NCBI RefSeq assembly: GCF_033115175.1
Contig: NC_084840.1
Coordinates: forward strand, 78,135,179-78,199,178
DNA length: 64,000 nt
Origin: Lepus europaeus
Lineage: Eukaryota; Chordata; Mammalia; Lagomorpha; Leporidae
Direction: 5' to 3'
Within the stretch, counting starts at the first letter, position 1. The number at the start of each line of letters is the position of its first letter. Below, in pieces: positions 59,501 to 64,000 of this stretch. The notes below the pieces were generated by a model, which saw only the letters and a program-made list of their open reading frames with translations, made no database searches and had not been told where the DNA came from. The translations under genes and the position numbers were made by a program.

Positions 59501-62500
59501 TCACATATATTTTGCCTTTTTTTCAGGCCCTGTGATTTTAATTTTTAGCTGCAGAGATTCTGAACCAAATGAAATAAATACCCACAATGATACATGCATT
59601 CACTTACACATGGAAAGTGAGAATGGCACTTTCTGATTTGAGTTGTGTTTTCCCCTTAGAACAAAATTCTCATAATATCCTCACCCTTCTTTATAGACAA
59701 CCCATTCTCTGCTATTAAGCAGGTTCTTGCACATGTTACCAAAATTCTATATTTATTTACAGGTTTTTCATTACAACTCTTTGGTTGATACATGTACAAT
59801 ACCCACAAGAAAGAAATGTAATCATAATTGAGATATATCATAATTCCATGCTTTGGTATACCAGCGTTGTTTCCTCTGAGGTGTCATGAAAAATTGGTCC
59901 GTATGTGACTGATTTTGATAATACCATGAAATTGAACACATGGGACTTTATGGAGTGTGTGTAAGCATGAGAGGAAGTTATTACATTGCCTTACTAATTT
60001 TATTTGAATTGGAATCACTATAGAACTCATGAAACATCCTAATAGTAACTAATTGAAGAAATGCCTTCAGGCAACTGTCATGAATGTAATCCAGTGATGG
60101 TATACTCACTTTAATAGTTACTGTGGTAGTCTTTGTCACAGATACCTTTTGGAGTACTGAGGATAGAGGAACGAAGAAAAGAGATACAGTACCAGTCCTC
60201 TAGTATATTTATAATGTCACCAGTGTGGAACAGTCTATTGCAGTTATATATGAATACTGCATTCCCATGGAGTGGGCCCCATGTTTGGAGTAAAGTAATC
60301 CTTAAGCTCTTCCTGTCTGTGAGGGTTTGGTAGATGCAGAGGCACATTTGATGGGTGTGTACCACACTAACATACACTTACAACCAGTGTTTTCTCTCTG
60401 GTGTTCTGGATCCCATGACCCAGATCCCACATGTTAAGTTAGTAAGTTAAACCAAATCACATCCCAAGCAGAATGTACTGAAAGTATTTTCTGCAGGGTC
60501 TCAGCATCTAGGCACTTGGGTGGCAAAATCAATATGGTCCTGACCATGTAAACAAGTTCAAGTCCATACCTATCTGCTACTTACATAACATGGTACTACC
60601 AAGGACCAGATGCAAAATCAGAGAGATATTTCTAAGTCTGGCTGGAAAATGAAATCCATTTCACATGTGTACTGTACAAAGGATAATATTTAACTTGTTT
60701 CTATTATTTTGATCAGAGCACAATAGTAATCAAACAAGTCATTATCAATCTATGGCAACTTATCTTATGGTCAAATAGGTATGGGGAAAAGGAAAGCCCA
60801 AGTTTCTCATCCTAACGTAACTTTCAAAACTGGTTTGTATTCTGATCATTGTCTGACTATTTGTGCACTGTCAACAAGTTTCAAAATTGATTCATTCAAT
60901 TCGTTTTTATTTTTTATATTTCCTTGCATAGAATTGGACCTGCATATCTGTGATTTAGCTTTATCATTTCAAAGTGGATTTATCTTACATAGACATCAAT
61001 TGAATGTTCAGAGAAGTCCAAACAATTGAGGCTACCACACATACATTTGTAGTCAGAATTATCATCACAAACTTGTGGTGGTGCAAGTTCCTCTATGCAA
61101 TGGGTAGTGTGGTAAACATGGTAACTACTAAGCAATATACCAGAGGAGGTAAAAGTGAGTGAATGAAACCATGACAGCATCTTTTCCCATGTCAACTTGG
61201 AAGTGAAGGCATAGGAGATAGGCGAAAGCAAGATGATGAAATTAATGGAGGTTTTGATGGCTCTTGTAACCATGTATTGAGTCACTGAAAGATAAATGTG
61301 TGCTTACAATAGCTCACTGATCCAACATGTTGATAGAAATTTTCTTTTGGAAATTGTGCCTTTGTTGGGAATTGTGAATGTCATCAAATGCAGGATGGCA
61401 TCTTGGTCAGCATTCTGAATATAAAAGGGCATGTTTTGATCTTCTTTTATGAATAGTATTAATAATGCTTTGATTTTTTTATATAGGGTACTGAGGATGA
61501 AGAACAACAGCATAGTTTCTCTGATCATCAAGGAAACATATGCATCCCCTGGGGTTTTGAATAACCAAATGAGTGGCTCCTTTTTGTGTAGTTTGTAACA
61601 TGTTTTACAGGATCTAAATATTTTGGTCTATTATTGTTCTTGAGCAATCATGGTAGAGAAGATACATCATAATGGCTTCAGTTCTGTTCACAGATGAATT
61701 TAGACACTTTCTTACCTTTAAAACAGTTGCCACGACGTAAGGTGATTCAGTCATCCAATCTACCTCTTCTCCAGAATTCAGTTTGTCTCTGAGGGTTCTA
61801 TATGCTTGGCCATTGGCACATTTTTTGAATATGCCCTCTGTGATGGAACCCTTTAAATCAATGAAGTAAAGCATATCCTGTGTGTAAAATAAATGAAATA
61901 AATGCATCACATCTCATATCAGGAGCATAGCTCAAGCTATGACAAGAGTACACAAGGTTACAGATCTGTAAGGTATGGAATGGAATCAACTTTAAAAAAT
62001 TCCATTTGGTGTCTGATTACTTTTTGTACCATCAATCATACATATTTATAGTCCATAATCATAAAATAAAACATCCTTGATGCTTGAGTTCACAATCGGT
62101 TCTTTCCCAGGGGATTTATACATTTGAATCCAAGTTCTTTGCTTCAAATCCTCCATGGAATCATCCTATCATAAGCTAACATTTTGTGCTCATTCATTCT
62201 GAATATCCTTATAATCTCTAAGTGCAGACATCTTTTTACTAGACCAATTTCTAAGTTTTATCCCCCGGGATAGATTACATACCCTATTCCTATACATCAG
62301 TGATTCCAATCCTCCTTTGTAACAAAGTTGAAACCTGTTTCCTCTCAAAGCCTTTTCTCATTAGATTACCTTCTCACTGATCTTTCATTTCATATTGAAA
62401 AAAGAAAGTGTCAGAGTAAGGTATCTTAAGGCATTTTGAATCAATCAATATGACATTTATTTGTTCAGTGATATGGGGCACAATACATTATTAAGGCTTT

Positions 62501-63413
62501 CCTTTATCCCTCCCATGAGGGTAGAGATGATCATACTCATATATTTGCTTTGCATTAATGCTGAAAGAGGAAAGGACTAGCATATTTATGATGTACTTAA
62601 CATGATGAATTTTTTCAAGTGGAGACTGAAATTCCCTACATCATGTAGTGAACACAGAGAAACACTGGAAATGCTATAGATGCTATTGCTGGCATTATAA
62701 TGTTGTATTTTTCAGTGATAAATGTCCAAATTTGTACCTTTAAACTGGCAAGTTCTGTTAGAATGGAAGAACACAGTCATGCCAGTAGATGAGTTTTTTT
62801 TTTATGTTCAAACAGTTGAGAGAAACATGAAATCAAAGACAGAAGTGTTCAGTTGTAAGACTGAATAGTCTTGCTGAGAGGAAATGAAAAGATATTTTCA
62901 GTTAGAAAAGGATTTAAATACTGAAGATGCCAAGAGGATAATGTGAGGGGAGGTGGGCTCATTGCTATTGAGAGACACCAAGACCAATTTGTACAGGTAT
63001 ATGGGATATTTTGCTGAATCCAGTGACATTGACAAGAGAAATGTTTCTGTTTTCATTTGTTTACTACATGTTACCACAGGGCAATATGTAAGTCAGATTA
63101 TTTTGCATTGAAAAAAATGTCAGCCAAAGTAGGTCATTGCTCAATGATTTGTCAATTTGGAGACAGGCATAGATAACAAATCTATTCTTCAACAATGTTT
63201 GACTATAGAAGGCCAAACTGAGACTTACCAAAATTGACTTTGGAAGTTTGCCGTTCTCACAAACATCTTGTAAGAATGATCCAAATAGCTGTGCTTGGTG
63301 GGTTGTGGGCCGAGCAGGTTCTGGTGCCACCCTGTTTTGATTTCTGCCTAAAACACGTGGAGTTAGCCACTTTTTAATGGAATGTTGTTTTTGAGCTGGC
63401 TTCAGCTGAGGAT
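56416..63413 (-). CDS. RhoGAP-domain gene (ARHGAP20/TAGAP type), five exons seen
   Basis: Five minus-strand exons (63413-63229, 61877-61716, 59181-59072, 58289-58103, 56527-56416) join in phase without stops to give about 251 residues covering a whole RhoGAP domain. RhoGAPs speed GTP hydrolysis by Rho-family GTPases using an arginine finger. The series LFGSFLQDVCENGKLPKSIL, GSITEGIF, DKLNSGEEVDW, VVATVLKDFLQSIPGSLF, HRLLDQLPEMN and VTLIQFLIDNCKNIFG most resembles the ARHGAP20/TAGAP branch. Key positions are changed: Lys for the finger Arg (GIFKKCAN, codon 61826-61824), Gln in DFLQ where Arg is usual, and Asp/Ser for the two Asn of the NLAxxxxPN motif. GAP activity is therefore doubtful. Upstream exons lie beyond the window. 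I found no exon after 56416, so the gene may be truncated or a decaying duplicate. Confidence 0.82.
56717..56827 (-). mobile_element. L1 3' terminus, 110 bp
   Basis: Only the last ~110 bases of an L1 (tttaatgaatataaatttcc ... cccacccgcaaccctcccc), minus strand, in a RhoGAP intron. Exact 16-bp duplication tgggcacaaatctttt at 56700-56715 and 56828-56843. Confidence 0.93.
56860..57180 (+). mobile_element. Old L1 3' end
   Basis: gcaatgaggtatcaatatgc, then ttagtgcaataagccagac, catgttttctctgatttgtg and a long AT-rich 3' UTR follow the order of an old L1 ORF2 end and 3' UTR. Diverged. Confidence 0.65.
58103..58289 (-). CDS. RhoGAP gene exon D
   Basis: 187 nt. Acceptor tttctgtgtttag, donor G/GTAATG. 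The first base completes Arg; then LLDQLPEMNFHLLECLFICL and the motif MTSSDLSLYMTPSLLW, where Asn residues are normally conserved. Ends in phase 0. Confidence 0.85.
59072..59181 (-). CDS. RhoGAP gene exon C
   Basis: 110 nt. Acceptor aatctgtgtaag, donor AG/GTGATG. Encodes DFLQSIPGSLFTTELYEKF then GAMDEGNKKARIS; ends two bases into an Arg codon completed by exon D. Confidence 0.85.
59182..61715. other. RhoGAP intron; nothing else recognised
   Basis: The intron between exons B and C. Open frames here (for example 60111-60377 and 60980-61285) show no family resemblance and no paired splice sites that would keep phase. Confidence 0.45.
61716..61877 (-). CDS. RhoGAP gene exon B (finger-loop exon)
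   Basis: 162 nt, 54 full codons, phase 0 at both ends. Acceptor ttttacacacag, donor G/GTAAGA. Contains the finger loop EGIFKKCAN, with Lys where GAPs have Arg, and RDKLNSGEEVDW. Confidence 0.88.
61878..63228. other. RhoGAP intron; nothing else recognised
   Basis: The intron between exons A and B. AT-rich, without a recognisable repeat. Confidence 0.45.
63229..63413 (-). CDS. RhoGAP gene exon A
   Basis: 185 nt. Acceptor tttattcctcag before 63413, donor G/GTAAGT after 63229. Starts two bases into a codon and ends in phase 0. Encodes a basic linker (KKWLTPRVLGRNQNR) and the first RhoGAP helix (QLFGSFLQDVCENGKLPKSIL). Confidence 0.82.
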
Positions 63414-63718
63414 CTGAGGAATAAAGCACAAGTTTGGAGGGAGGGTTCAATTAATGGAATCTCATTTCTATCATTTCCAGATGACTGCATGTTTCCAGAA
63501 ATTGCTAGAAAAAGCAATGAGGCATTGGTTGTGATGAAAGGTCTACATACTGAAATTGGTTCAAAGCACTCATGTGTTGTGGATCTATTCTTGTTTCTCC
63601 ACCTCTCATGAATTGGTAGTGAAACCCAGACTTGAAAGACTCAGGTTCAATTCGTACTGTGGGAATACTTTCTATATAGTTCCAGCTATAATCTGTTGTA
63701 CTGCATTAAGAAGTGCTT

Positions 63719-63990
63719 AGTGGCCAGCTTGGTGGCACAGTAGGTTAATCCTCTGCCTGCAGCACCAGCATCCCATATGGGCCCTGGTTCTATTCCTGGA
63801 AAGCAGTTGAAGATGGCTCAAGCACTTGGGCCCTGCACCCACATGGAAGATTCAGAAGAAGCTGCTGGCTCCTGGCTTCGGATGAGTGCAGCTCTGGCCA
63901 TTACAGACATTTGGGGAGTGAACCAGTGGATGGAACACCCTCTCACTGTCTGTAACTCTACCTCTCAAATAAATAAATAAATAAATACAA
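63719..63990 (+). repeat. CSINE
   Basis: A plus-strand C repeat: head gtggccagcttggtggcacag, a shortened middle, end ctctacctctcaaataaata with a (TAAA)n tail reaching the window end. Confidence 0.88.
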
Positions 63991-64000
63991 TAGGTGTTTA

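Noticed and set aside
60980-61531. Minus-strand frames in the RhoGAP intron as extra exons
   Set aside because: No similarity to RhoGAP sequence, and exons B and C already join in phase without them.

Overview
This window is nuclear DNA of a lagomorph (rabbit or hare). The main evidence is the roughly 20 copies of the tRNA-derived C repeat (CSINE), a SINE family restricted to lagomorphs, together with L1 elements whose 3' UTR and ORF1 sequences recur many times here. There is no prokaryotic gene organisation. The content is a sparse mammalian gene landscape heavily rebuilt by retrotransposition. Several stretches longer than 300 bases hold no gene that I can recognise, and they are listed as such.

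Genes: (1) An intact single-exon coding region for B3GALNT1 (globoside synthase, 331 aa) lies on the minus strand at 40004-40999, with a short CpG-rich cluster just upstream. (2) Five exons of a RhoGAP-domain gene of the ARHGAP20/TAGAP type lie on the minus strand between 56416 and 63413. All five splice in phase with consensus sites, but the arginine finger and other catalytic positions are substituted. (3) A decayed processed copy of SPOPL starts at 28641 and is broken by an L1. (4) A 49-nt 5S rRNA fragment with target-site duplications but no tail lies at 5146-5194.

Layout: 1-16 kb is CSINEs, an orphan CpG island (6.2-6.85 kb), an old L1, MaLR-type LTR remnants and a 113-bp tandem duplication. 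16-21 kb is L1 3' ends, one of them splitting an LTR remnant. 21.96-27.13 kb is one complete retrotransposon insertion with L1 5' UTR, an intact ORF1, no ORF2, a 2.7-kb non-L1 spacer with retroviral Gag-like remains, and an L1 3' UTR. 28.3-37.5 kb is the SPOPL copy interrupted by a 7.4-kb L1 that carries nested insertions. 40-41.3 kb is B3GALNT1. 42.3-47.9 kb holds two more copies of the ORF2-less chimeric element: one lacks its 3' end and tail, the other is a single insertion rearranged into a 1-kb inverted repeat. 49.75-50.25 kb is a solo ERVK-type LTR. 50.8-54.6 kb is an old L1, SINEs, a 22-bp minisatellite and a palindromic element. 56.4-63.4 kb is the RhoGAP gene.

The most unusual content is the repeated ORF2-less L1/retroviral chimera. 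It has at least three copies here, one with an uninterrupted ORF1 of 353 codons. It appears to be a non-autonomous family that supplies its own ORF1 protein and would have to borrow reverse transcriptase from intact L1s. All identifications come from reading the sequence and knowledge of families; no search was run.
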